In this document: positions 1 through 11,475 of the stretch, piece by piece
Position numbering within the stretch: position 1 is the first letter of the stretch
Layout of the letters: the number at the start of each line of letters is the position of its first letter
DNA from: Coprinus comatus
Taxonomy: Eukaryota; Basidiomycota; Agaricomycetes; Agaricales; Agaricaceae
DNA: 64,000 bases
Assembly: GCA_034638255.1 (NCBI GenBank)
Contig: JAWPGT010000002.1
Location: forward strand, 2,224,501 to 2,288,500
Reading direction: 5' to 3'
Position numbers and translations under genes: made by a program
Notes under the pieces: generated by a model
Told to the model about the DNA's origin: nothing
The model's database searches: none
Seen by the model: the letters and a program-made list of their open reading frames with translations, nothing else

Positions 1-3000
1 TCTGTTGAAGAGCCAGCGCATGACGTCACAGAAGAGCCGTCTGCACCTCCTCCCAAAGAAGAAAGCCCCGCGCCAAATACGGAAGAGAAGGAACAAGAGG
101 AGGAACAACGTTCAGAAGAGCAAGCACAGGAACCAGAACAAGAAGAGGATGAAGACGCTCGTAAAAAACGAATTGCAGAGAAATTGGCTTCGATGGGAGG
201 TGTTAATCCATTTTCTCTACCTCCTATTCGTAGACCTTCGTCTGGTTCTGTTGATTTTACTTCTCCTCCTACTTCCCCACCATTGCCCGGAAGGAAACCC
301 AGTTTGAGGAAGGATAGTACAGGTTCTGTTGAAGTGCCGTTATCTCCACCACCACGTAGATCTAGCGTTGGATCAATCAAGGGAGCAATCCCTCCACCAC
401 GTAGGTCGAGTGTTGGATCAATCAAGGAAGTAGTCCCACCTCCACGTAGGTCTAGTGTTGGATCGGTTAAGAGTGTCGTTGCAGAAGTTGAGCCTGTTGT
501 TACGGAGGAACCTGAGTCTGTTCTTGATGATGCGATACCCGAAGAAGAAGAGGAGGGTGAAGGTGTAAAGATGACGAAGAAACAATCGGAAGGAGTTACA
601 GAGGTATCGACTGAACCTCCTCAAGAGAAAGAGATAGGTCTCCCAGCCAAGTTAGATGAGAAGAAGGAATCTGAGCAGGAAATCGAGCTTTCCAAGACTA
701 AATTTGAAGTGGAGAAGCGATCGGATGATGATGATGAATTGGAAATGCCAATGAAGAAGTACTCCCTGGAATCACCGGGTTCACCCGCTAAGGTTGAAAA
801 GAAGGACAAATCATCTGGAATTGTTGAACAGGATGGTAAATATTAAACTCTTTCAATTTTTCACTTCTCCCTTTTCACTCCTCTCCTCTCCTCTTTTTCT
901 TTCCATTCTTTTTAAAAAGAAGAAAACCCAACTTTTTCCCACGTCTTTTGTAAAAAGAAAGCTCTATCTAAAAACTTTTTGTGAAAAATGTATTGATTTA
1001 TCTTTTCCTTTTTCTGTTCTTCGTCAGAGTGCGATATTAAGGAAACAACGACAAGCTCGAAATTTTCGACTATGGATTCTCATTATGATGAGAGTGAAAG
1101 TGATAACGAGAAGGAATACGAAGGCGACCGTACACCTCATGCACCTTATCAAGGTATTTCAGAAGTTGCTATGAGAGGGGGGAGGGAATTGGATTCTCAG
1201 GAAGATGATGATGAGGAGGAGGAGGAAAGGGGAAGATCGGTGTCAAAATCTTTTGAAACTGGTGGCTCACCAATTGAAGGAAATCTTGTTACGGTTACTC
1301 TATCGGATAACAATAACGATATTCAACAAACTCCGATTCCGAGACCTAGCTTCCCAAGAAGAATCGTACAACAACAATCGAGATCGAATTCTTTGGATGT
1401 ATTGAGTGTTCCTGCTTTACCAAGAAGAATTGTTCCTCAAACTCCGGAGGGTAGTGGGGATGAAGATGATGATAAATATGATGAGGAGAGTAATGAGGGA
1501 GATGAGGATGGTGAAGATCTGGAGAAATCGACTTTATTTGTTCCTCCTCCCAAGAATCAAGTTTCAGTACAACAGCAACAACAACAACAGCGTGAAAGTG
1601 ATAATGAAAGTCAGGCTATTACTCAAGTTCCTCCTCCTAGAGCTCAAGTTTCACCCCGAGATGTAGATCAAGATCAAGAACCGTTACGTGTTCCTCCACG
1701 TACTATCCCAACCAATTTAATTCAAGATGATAAAGATACGGATACGGAATCAAATGCTCCTTTACCTGTTCCATTGCCTATAAGAAGAAGCGTGTTGGAA
1801 GGAGGAGGGGATGGGTATTCGCCTGCTGTTAGTGAGAGGAGTTTGAGTTTGGATGATGGTGATGATAATTCTGGGATAGGAGTGACGGTTTCGAGTCCAC
1901 TTTCTAAACCCAATCGTGCTATTCCACCACCACCACCTCCACCTCCACATCTTCCAAGTGGAGGAGATGTTGATTCTGGCTCGGATTATGGTGACGATGA
2001 AGATGGTGAAGATGATTTGGAACGTAATAAGCGATATCATGAAAGGGAAAGGGAACAGGAGAAGGATGAAGAAGAAGAACCATTACCCGTACCTATACCT
2101 ATCCACTCTTCTCATCCTGGACAACATTCATCTTCAACAACGCATGGAAATGTGAATCCTCCTCCTATGAGAAATTTACCTTCTCCACCTCATGCTCCTG
2201 TTAGAAGAATTCCTCAAATACCTGTACCTATTTATCTACAGGATCAAGATCGTGATTATGGAAGTGGAAGTGGTTATGGTTATGGAGAGGTTGAAGAGGT
2301 TGAAGGTGAAGTTTTAGATGAAGAAGAAGGCGGTAAGTCAATTTTTTTCTTCTTTCTTCTCAAGTTTAAAAAATAAAATAAAAAATTACATACTAACTTG
2401 ACTTAAACTTTATAGATCCAATTGATCCTGCATTCCATAGTCCAAGTCGTCGTTCTTCGACTATTCTTCCATCTCAACCAAATACGGGATCTAGTCTTGG
2501 ATTTGGATATAATGCGAATACGGATAAGGATAGATTGTCACCTTTGGGTGCTACTTTACCTAAACCTGTACCTCCTCCTCACCGTGCGACCGAACAAGAA
2601 CATGAACATGAACATGAACAAGGGCAAGAGCAAGAACCATTACCTGTCCCTGTCCCTGTCCCTGTCCCTGTTTCCGTTGAAAAGGTTGATGAAGAAAAAG
2701 AGAAGGAAAAGGAAAGAGATGAAGAAGAAGAGGAAGTTCCTGAACGATCTCATCGGAGTACTATTGCTGAACGTATGGCTAAACTTGGTGGTATCAAGTT
2801 TGGTGCTGCTCATCCTGGTTTGGGTATGGGTAGACCTCCTGTTAAGAAACGTACGATTGATGTTGATGTTCAAGATGAAGAAAAAAGAGATAATGATAAT
2901 GAAATGAAAAAGAATCCCAAGTTGAAGGTGATACTGAGGAGAAGGAGAGGGATGATAATGAAGGTGGAAGTAGAGGTAGAGTTGAACAGGATGATGATGG

Positions 3001-4550
3001 TGAAGAAGATGAAGAAGAGGAGAGAGCTAGAAGGGAAAGGATAGCTGCTAAACTTTCTGGAATGGGTGGTATGAGAATTGGAATGATGCCTATGGGAATG
3101 GGAATGGGTGGCATGAAACAAAAGTCGCATATACTTAAGGAGGAAACTGATGAAGAGAAGGAAATAACCCCTGTTCATTCACCAAAGGTATCGTCACCGC
3201 ATTATCCTCCACCACCTCCTCCACACAGGACTATTCCTCAACACCAAGCCGTATCATCGTCGGCATATGAAACTGGATCGGATAAAGAGAGTTTGGATAA
3301 TTCGGATGATGGTGTTAAAGTTGAAGCTGAAGATAGTGAGGCTGAAGAGGTCGAGTACGTTGATGTTAAAAACCAACAGAAGAGGAAGTTCCACCTCCTG
3401 TACCGACTCGTGGCCCAAGAAGATCTTCGAGCGCTACTTCACCTGTGATAAGACCACCTATTCCTATGGGGTTACCGTTTAGAAAGGCCAGTGGTGGGTC
3501 TGTTAAGGGATCTGGATTTGCTCCGCAGCAGCAACACTCGGAATATGTGATGGTGGAAGAACCTCAAAGTATCGCTGAAGAAGGTCTTGGAACTGAAACA
3601 GAAGAAGAGGATGTCGCACCACCGCCACCTGCTAGACCTGCCAACCGTGGTGGTCCGCCTAGTCGAGTTCCACCTACCGTACCTTCTTCCACTTCAGCTT
3701 CATCCGCAAACTTGGGAACGAAAACTGCATCTGATAGTATTTCTTCACAATGGGAATTACCTACCATTCCAAGTTCTTCGTTGAATATGGGATCGGGAAC
3801 TGTAGATTTGAGTATGAGTTGGGCAGATGCTTCCTTAGATGATTCGACAGTTGAACCCGTTCCTGTTCCTCCTCCTTCTTCCACTTCCATTTTGAAATCC
3901 CCAGAAGCTCTTAATTTGACTTCTGATGATTTAATGGTGATGTGGGGTCGTGTAGGTGTACATATTCACGAAGCCGCCACTTCACTTCTCAACAAATCAA
4001 AAACGTTGTTAGTAGGTGATGGAACCTACCGTGGATTTGTTAACGCGGTTTTGAAAGAAGTACCCAATGCTTCTTGCCCTCCTTTAAATCAACCTCATGT
4101 TATACCTTATGGGTATTTGGTTTACTTACAAAGTGGAAGTTCGGTACAGAAGAGAGCTAGTGAGATTATGCCGGGTGATGTTGTAGAATTTGTGGATGCG
4201 AGGTTTAAGGGACATAAAGGGTTACAAGGGTATTCATTACATGTTGGTGGTGGTGAGGGAAATGGTAATGTGCCGCTTGTTGGTGTCATTGCGGAATTTG
4301 AACCGAAGAAGAGTAAAGTTAGAGTTTATCAAGCGAATCAACGTGTTGGACAACAGGTATGATATACTTTTGATTTCCGTTATTCCCCCGTGCTGATTGA
4401 TGGGTATGAAATGTAGACTGTTGAAGCTGTTAGTTATCGATTAGATGATTTGAAGAGTGGTTTGGTCAAAGTGAGCCTCTTGCGTCTCTCAACGTTTATT
4501 GAACTGACGATAGGTGATAAATTAAGGTTTATCGTGTTTTGGAAGCTTGA
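1..4550 (+). CDS. BBC1: BBC1-like actin-patch protein (5' partial, two apparent frameshifts)
   Basis: Open from base 1, so the N-terminus (an SH3 domain in this family) lies outside. Exons: 1-835, 1028-2332, 2416-4356, 4417-4470, 4527-4550; phases agree. The middle is proline-rich and acidic, with PPPRRSSVGS repeats, a poly-Q run, and three copies of an IA-(E/A)-(K/R)-(L/M)-x-x-(M/L)-G-G motif (about 172-201, 2764-2793, 3043-3070). The C-terminal domain (about 3910-4550) has GDGTYRGFVNAVL, ASEIMPGD, KGHKGLQ and VGVIAEFEPKKSKVR, ending VKVYRVLEA, the hallmark of the BBC1/AIM3 C-terminal domain. Family role: binds type I myosin at cortical actin patches and tempers Arp2/3 during endocytosis. 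Exon 3 changes frame twice, near 2903 and 3368-3372, each explained by one missing A. Identification is firm; whether the shifts are real is not. Confidence 0.85.
349..480 (+). repeat. Triplicated 48-nt coding repeat in BBC1
   Basis: Three tandem copies encode PPPRRSSVGSIK-type units. Each has an RRSS core that resembles a basophilic-kinase (PKA-type) site; that role is inferred. Confidence 0.75.
2599..2670 (+). repeat. Hexanucleotide microsatellites in BBC1
   Basis: GAACAT units (His-Glu) at about 2599-2620 and CCTGTC units (Pro-Val) at about 2642-2670 lie in frame within the low-complexity linker, so they are expected to vary in length between strains. Confidence 0.7.
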
Positions 4551-4745
4551 TGGTTTCTTTCTGTTTGAGTTTGAATGATTGGGACTTTTTTCTGAGTTTC
4601 TAAGTTCATCCGTGTATTATGTAGTGATTTCTTTTGTTTGTCGGTCGATTGCAAGAAATGGTACCTGCACGGTACCCATATTGACCTGTGACTTCGTAAC
4701 GGTGTTACACCATGTGTTGTGATCAGACGCGACTTCCCCCACAAT

Positions 4746-6056
4746 ATGGATTCCGTTTCCAGCACATCACTAGACCTTGACAAGGATGCTGACGAACCAT
4801 CGACACCTGAAATTGGGAAATATATTAGGGACGCGGATTTCTACTTCTATGATGGAAATTGCGTACTTTTAGCGGAGAATCGACTGTTTAGGGTGCGTGG
4901 TAGGATTTTCTCTCATCTAGGCGTACCTGAACGCCTCATAATAGGTCCATAAATCTCTTTTGAGCCGCGAACCCTCGTTCTTTCAAGAACTTCTGACTAT
5001 GTACTCCTTACCTCAAGACTCAAGAGACGACGATGAGGACATGGAAGTCTGTAAGGAATTAGACACGTCCGTCACCAATAGATGTCTTGAAGGAGAGTCG
5101 GATGAAAATCCCATCATATGTCAAGATACTGCACGGGGGATTCGAGATCTGTGCTGGGCGTTGAATGCCAGGTGAGATTGATACGATTTTCAAGGAAATT
5201 CTTGAAGACTGGACTTACGTACCATTTCCAAGTCCCGGAGAAATAATTCAGCAACAATCTTATGAGAGCATCGACCTTCACAAGATTATCAGGGTTCTTG
5301 AAATGGCGCACAAATACCAGTTTGAAAATCTACAGAATTGGGCCTTAAATACCATACACAATGCTTCCAAAGATTTCCCCCAGAAAAATTTAAAACTTCT
5401 CACTCGTTGCAAAACTATGGACAAATTTGAGACGCTTTTCAAACTTGTGCACGCTTGCAATCATGTGTCTTTAATAAATCACACCCAGGAGGAACTACTG
5501 TGGCGGCTGAAGAGAGCGAAAAAAGGATTGCCGGTCCATTTGAAGTTCTTCTCCGATGTACTCTTGATGGTTGGCAAAGTCCCATCACTTCGCCTATTTC
5601 GGGGGAAGGTCTTCCATACCTTTCTTTGCTCTATGGATGTTTTCTATCGCCAAGCATATCATCGTCGATCATACGATACAGCAATCATGGCCGATGATTC
5701 AGCGTCATACCTCGACAAGATCCTGGAAAACCCGGACATCAAAGAATATCAACTGAGCCTGTTGAAGGGCTCATGGTCGCTGACCCAACTTGGACGTCGT
5801 TTATTCATCCCACCAAAGGGCCTGGGCGATCCACTTTGTCCCCATTGCACGATAATTTGGAAAAAAATGGTGGTTAGAGTGTATGACTACCATGACTACC
5901 ATAAATCCCCTTGTAATCATCGACGAATTGTGGTCGAAATTGGAGATGGGCCTCGCCAGAGTCTGTGATACATGTTCCGACAAACTCCGTGACAATTTGG
6001 AGGATATCAAAGGGAAAATAGAAGACAGTTTGCCTGATCATTTCGGAATCCCATAA
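4746..6056 (+). CDS. BTB/POZ domain protein A (one-base frameshift)
   Basis: Three exons: 4746-4892, 4945-5171, 5233-6056. Residues about 25-125 form a BTB/POZ core: YFYDGNCVLLAENRLFR, then VHKSLLSREPSFF, then GESDENPIICQD and DLCWALNA. The large third exon holds a helical region (IIRVLEMAHKYQFENLQ) found in every BTB paralog here. In the run of seven A at 5861-5867 the frame shifts. Removing one A gives a continuation with VCDTC and the family ending LPDHFGIP, about 398 residues in all. Start chosen at ATGGATTCC because the paralogs begin comparably. BTB proteins of this sort may serve as CUL3 adaptors or oligomerise; the target is unknown. Convergent with protein B. Confidence 0.78.
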
Positions 6057-6868
6057 ATATGTCCCTTTATCACTTATCTAATAAGACTAGCATACTGGTT
6101 GTGATAATATAACTGTATAACGTTCCTTGTTTGATCCACATTCTCAGTTTTCATCTCCTCACCCAACCAAAAATCCTGCCCACCGTGGTTGAGGCTCCTG
6201 ATTAACATCCACCCCGACATAAATACGGTGATGTCCCCATTCTGGGGCCCATATGTTTGTCACTTGTAGATGAAGCAAGCGTATATATATGTAAATAAAA
6301 TAAAAAAGAAGAGTAGATCTGTATATTTTGCGATGACTTGCTGAGGAATATTTTTCTCTGCATATCTATTATCTAACACCCACTAACAACATGTAGTTTC
6401 CAGCTACTACCTGTTCAGGTACTTAAATAGTACTAGCGACATCTGTAATAGTTAAGGCCTTGAGGACTAGTGAGTGTTCAAACACTTGTTTCTACTGAGT
6501 ATTTACGATTCAAGTTTCTCCCGGTAAATATTGTGGCTTGATACTAGGTCGAATTAGCTAGATTTCTCGCAGTGGGAGCCTGAACTCAAATGTCATCTTA
6601 GTGCAAGTTGCAACTATATGCCCAATTACTGACTTAACAAAAGTTTGTAACATCCTCTCTATTATTGCAGAGGTTATAGAGCATCCCTACATTTCCCGGT
6701 GGGTTAGACAAGCTGCAAACAGATATTGGCTGGTATTTAAAAACGCGGATCAAACAAGCAAATAGCATTACATGTACACCAGCATTACACATATACATGT
6801 TTAATGCATAATCACAATATAAATAAATCAAAAAATATGGGAACGTTAGATGGATGAGGCAGTACTAC
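6057..6868. other. Intergenic between convergent BTB genes
   Basis: AT-rich 3'-flanking sequence of two convergent genes. I see no convincing coding or RNA gene here. Confidence 0.6.
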
Positions 6869-8276
6869 TTATGGAATTCCGAAATGATCAGGCAGACTTG
6901 CTTCTACCCTCACCTTTATTTCCTCCAACTTCGCACCGAGATTATCGAAGCATGTTTCACAAATCAACTCCAAGCAATCCATCCTAGTGTATAACTCGTC
7001 TATGATCTCAATGGGATCAATGGTAATCATACCGCTTGTGCACCCTGACCACCAATCTTTCCAAATTGTCGTACATTCCGCGCCGTCGGGACAATGTGGA
7101 ATGTTTAGTTCCTCTGGTGGGGAAAATAAACGACGCCCCAGTTGCGTCAGCGACCATAAGCCTTTTAAGAGACCTAATTGACTCGTCTTGATTGTTGGGT
7201 TTTGCAATATTGTGTCGAGATAGGATGCTGGATCATCGACCATCATTTTGGTGTCGTAATCTCGAGGTTGTGATCCTTCACGAAGAAAAACCTTCATTGA
7301 GGAAAGAAGGGCATAATAGACCTTCCCTCGAAGTACGCGGAGTGACAGTGGGACATTGTCAAGTACCGAAAGTATCTCGGAAAAGTACTTTAAGCGGGTC
7401 GTTAATGGTGTTTTGGATTGGATCAAGCAGAGTATTTCTTCCTCCATGTCTTTTGCCAAAGACACATGATTGCAAAGGTGCACGATTTTGAATAGCGTCT
7501 CAACTTTATCAAAAGTTCTACAACAGCTGAGGAGCTTGACTTTTTCGTTGGGGCAATCTTTGAAGGCATTGTATATGGTGTTGAAAGCCCAACTCTGCAG
7601 GTTTTCGAATTGGTACTTGTGAGCTATTGCAAGAACTCTGATGATTTTTGGGATGTCGATGGTCTCGTGGGATTGCTGCTGGATTATTTCCCCAGGGCTT
7701 GAAAAGGATAAGTAACACACTTGAGACTTGAAGGTCATATCAATTTCTCACCTGGCGTATAATGCCCAGCACAAATCTCGAATCTCCTCTGCAGAATCCC
7801 GACATACGATGGGATATTCATCTGACTCTCCCTCGGTACATCTACCAACGGACGTTGATTCCTTACTAACTTCCATATCCTCATCTTCAGGTAAAGAGTA
7901 CATAGACAGTAGTTCTCGAAAAAACGAAGGCTCCCGGGTCAAAAGGGATTTATGGATCTATTCATGAGGTACTCTCAGATATAGATGAGGTTTTAGAAAT
8001 TCCGGTGCGCACCCTGAACAGTCGATTCTGCGCTAAGAGCACACAATTTCCGTCATAGAAATAGAAATCCGTGTCTCTGATACATTTTCCGATTTCAGGT
8101 ATTGATGGTTCGTCGGCACCCTTTGGAGATGAGCTATCTTTAGCAAAGTCAACTGAGTTGTTGGAATCTATTGATTCCAAGGCGCGTTCTGTCACATCGG
8201 TCACCGGTACGTGATGGTGTAACACCGCGACAACGTGACAATAGGCCGCTGTAGGCAGCAGAGTCCAGACCCGCAA
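6869..8276 (-). CDS. BTB/POZ domain protein B (start codon apparently lost)
   Basis: Exons on the minus strand: about 8276-8013, 7957-7752, 7697-6869, with the same three-exon layout and phases as protein A. The BTB core (YFYDGNCVLLAQNRLFR, IHKSLLTREPSFF, GESDEYPIVCRD, DLCWALYA) and long helical exon are intact. It ends ICETCFDN...LPDHFGIP. Where protein A starts ATGGATTCC, this copy has ATAGATTCC (about 8169-8161), and the exon-1 frame has no ATG back to an upstream stop near 8280. An additional upstream coding exon would be needed for translation. The upstream sequence still resembles that of gene A (shared CGGTGTTACACCAT), so the two arose by duplication. Either a pseudogene in its 5' end or mis-assembled. 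Confidence 0.7.
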
Positions 8277-8467
8277 ACTTCAAGCTTCAAGAGCAAAAGG
8301 AGGAATCGTAAAAACACATACATTACCAAAATCTAACAGAAATATAACACATACTTGTCAACACCCAATAACCGCCCACTGCAAGGTAATACTTATTACT
8401 GTTAATACACACCTCTCCTATCTCCTTCCATTTGAAAACCAAAAAGGAATATTTGTAGTCAAAGAGG

Positions 8468-9847
8468 TTATGGAATACCAAAGTAAGCTGGCAAGTTTTC
8501 CTCCACTGTTTTTTGAATTTTCGTAATTTGCGAACGGAAGGTTCTATAACACGAATGGCAAACCTTATTCTTCAAACTTGTCGTCATTTCTTCATGCAGT
8601 ATCTCCACGATTGCTATCGGGTCGACGTGACACAACTTCGACGGGTTGAGCGTGGCATTCCACCATTTGTTTCTGACACTGATATCATTTGGACAGAGAG
8701 GTTTATCTCCTTCTCCAGCCTCTATCTTTGGTGGGACCAGAAGTCGACGTCCGAGCTGCGTGAGTGACCATGATCCTTGATATATCCGGAGTCGGTGTCT
8801 TTCTTTTAATTGTGTGCTTGTTGAGATGCTGTCGAAATATGATGCTGTGTTCCCCACGACCAACGAATAACAATCATTCAACTCGTGTGATTGTCTACGA
8901 GCAAAGACGTCCAAAGAGCACAAGAAAGCATGGTACACCTTTCCGTGAAGATGGTGAAGTGATGGTGTGGTTTCGATAATATAAAGTATGGAAGCAAATG
9001 TCCATCTTCCATGCTCGGTGGCTTTTAATCCGCGTACGTGATCAATAATTTGTTTTTCAATGCCCATCGCTAGAGCCTCTTTCTTGCACACGTGAAAGAG
9101 ATTAAGGAGTCTTCCCACATTCCCCCATGTTTGACATTGAGAGACAAGATTCGAGCCCTTTCCGCGATCCAATAGAGAATCTATAATGCATATTGCCCAT
9201 GTTTGCAATGCATCAAACTCATATTTGTGAGCCATTGCAAGAACTCTGATCATTCTTGGAAGATCGGCGGTATTTCGCGTGTGTTGGCAGAGTATGTCAT
9301 ATGGTCTTTGTAGTATGATCATTAATATATTGTCGATCCGTCTCTAAAATAGCTGATCAAGTACCTTGCATATAATACCCAGCATAGAGCCCGGAAATCA
9401 TCCGATGAGTCGCGGCATATGATAGGATTGTCATCTGAACTACCTTCTCCAGTACACATACTGGAGACATAGGGATGGTCGTTTGAGCTTGGGCTTCGAG
9501 GCAAAGTAAAAAGAGTTCGGAAAAAGGGGGAATCACGTTCCAACAACGATCGTTGGACCTATATCACAGTGTGAGCAGTGTAAAGAGGAGGGTATAACCC
9601 TATGACACACCCTGAATAATACACCTTCCACTAACAGTACACAACTTCCATCATAGAAGTAGTATTCCGCATCCCTTACAGGAACGGTTTTTTGTGTTTG
9701 GATAATTAGCGTGAATTTTCTTTTTGACTGAGTTCTCTCGCTATCGGAAGACTGGGCTGTCAAATTGACAGATGAATCTTCAGATCCAGACCTAGGTGCA
9801 CCACCAGGGTCAGTTGCAACTTGGCCATTTTCATCGTTGTTGATCAT
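8468..9847 (-). CDS. BTB/POZ domain protein C
   Basis: Exons 9847-9611, 9558-9365, 9305-8468, all in phase, giving about 422 residues. A Ser/Asp-rich N-terminus of about 50 residues precedes the BTB core (YFYDGSCVLLVEGVLFR, VQRSLLERDSPFF, GSSDDNPIICRD, ALCWVLYA). Exon 3 has the helical block MIRVLAMAHKYEFDALQTW, then WSLTQLGRRL, a CP...W stretch and the terminal VCHSC...LPAYFGIP. Fully open, with no sign of damage. It lies head-to-tail with B and D in the tandem cluster. Function unknown beyond BTB-mediated protein interaction. Confidence 0.85.
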
Positions 9848-9996
9848 AGTTAAATGCAATGAGCGCTACCTTAAATTAGTGTTGATGTCACAACGTGATT
9901 CTAATTTAGTGATATTCTAACTCAGTTCTTTAGGGTGTGCTTTGATTTTTCAGAATCGACTCTGTTCCAGCGTATTCCTTTCATACTACATTTCAT

Positions 9997-11230
9997 TCAG
10001 TTTGTAGGAATATTGAAGTGATCAGGGACCGATTCCACCAATTTACGCGCAAGCTCCTCCAACCACGTTGTGAGATTCGTTTTACACGTGGCACAAACAT
10101 TGTGGGCATTACGATTGTAGTAACCATACATGTCCCGCTGATTTAACTTGCCAAGCCCTTTTTGCAGTGCGTGACAAAGTTGGAGAGGGCTATGTGTTAT
10201 ATTCGATTCCCCTTTCCTCCCGTCTCCTATTGTCTTGTCCACCATGTTTGCAGAGTAGGTAGGTCCCGATATAGGACCCCACAGTTCAAAGCAGCTCCAA
10301 TACCAGGCATGACAAGTAATTGGTGATGAAGACGCATTAAGGACCAGAATCCACCGTGAAGGCGACGTAGACGTAATTCGTTAACTTGTTGGGGTAGAAT
10401 GATGTATGTACGTTGTCGCGTCACCAACCACGAGAGAGCCCACTCTATTACCCCTAGAGCTGAGCATTCCGGTCCCTCCAAGATGTTCAAGATAGACGTT
10501 CCCATGAAATTGACGAGACTCTGGGAGACCTTCCACAGTATCTAATGCCCCATTGAATGCATCAAGATTATATGACCCAATGACCTTCAACCACTCTTCT
10601 TGAATACGCCCAACTAATGAGCTTCTGCCACATTGATCAGAAAGTGTAAGCAGCCGTCCGGCTTCTGCCCATGGACCGCATTTGAAGGAATTCAGATGGA
10701 TTTGTAGCGCAATGTGTGTCAAGAAGATCCAGCACCCAGTCACGGAGGTTGTTAAATTCATATTTGTGGGTCATCGCAAACAGACCAATCAGCTTCGGTA
10801 TATCCGCCGTGTTCCAACTAAGATCCTTTGCGACCTCCATAGGTCTGTTGAAATGAGTATGTACCTAATAATCACAATAGAGAAAAGAACTTACCTAGCA
10901 TACAAACCCCAGCAAAGAGCCTTGAAGTCCAAGAGGGTATCATGACATACGATTGGATTCTCCTCGGATTCTCCCTCGCGAGGTGCCACATGAGTATCAG
11001 ATGTTTCACCCTGATTGGATTGAGGCAATGAAAATAAGGTCTTGAAGACTCCAGAGTCCTGTTCAAGAAGTGATCGATGGATCTATGGTTTGAGTCAGAA
11101 TTAGTGTTCTTTATTTTCTCTGAAGTTATGAGGAACAAACCTTAAAGATTTCGTTAGAAACAAGAAACACGCAACTTCCATCAGAGAAGTGATATTTTTG
11201 CGTTTTCCAGTCATTGATTAGTGCAGTCAT
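9997..11230 (-). pseudogene. BTB/POZ gene D, broken by at least three frameshifts
   Basis: Exons 1 (11230-11141) and 2 (11082-10895) are intact and encode YHFSDGSCVFLVSNEIFK and the IHRSLLEQDSGVF...GESEENPIVCHD...LCWGLYA core. Exon 3 (10844-9997) moves between three frames: near 10679-10685 (before CGPWAEAGRLL), near 10385-10393 (before VNELRLRRLHGG) and near 10227-10250 (after LQTWW). It still ends VCATC...VPDHFNIP. Closest to proteins E and G. Three shifts in one exon suggest real decay more than chance consensus errors. Confidence 0.75.
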
Positions 11231-11475
11231 CTTGTTGGATTGAAGCAGAGAGGCAAAATGAAAATGTGACAGGTCAAACGTTAACCTCTAAGTGCAGCAA
11301 TCATTGATTAGTTTATTTTGTCCCATCAATACACTGATCGTACTGAAGGAAATCAGTTCACAAAAGCATATCCAATACTGCACTCGTACTTGAAAGAAAT
11401 GGAAAAGTGTATACTAACTTTACATTCTTGTATATAGTTCACATAACAAAGAAAACTTTAAGACCGCAGATGTTA

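Noticed and set aside
2880..3400. Possible introns explaining the frame changes in BBC1
   Set aside because: No GT...AG pair of workable length spans either point; a one-base indel is simpler.
5861..5867. Programmed ribosomal frameshifting at A7 in BTB A
   Set aside because: A slippery run exists, but similar breaks occur in unrelated genes at non-slippery places, so consensus error or decay is more economical.
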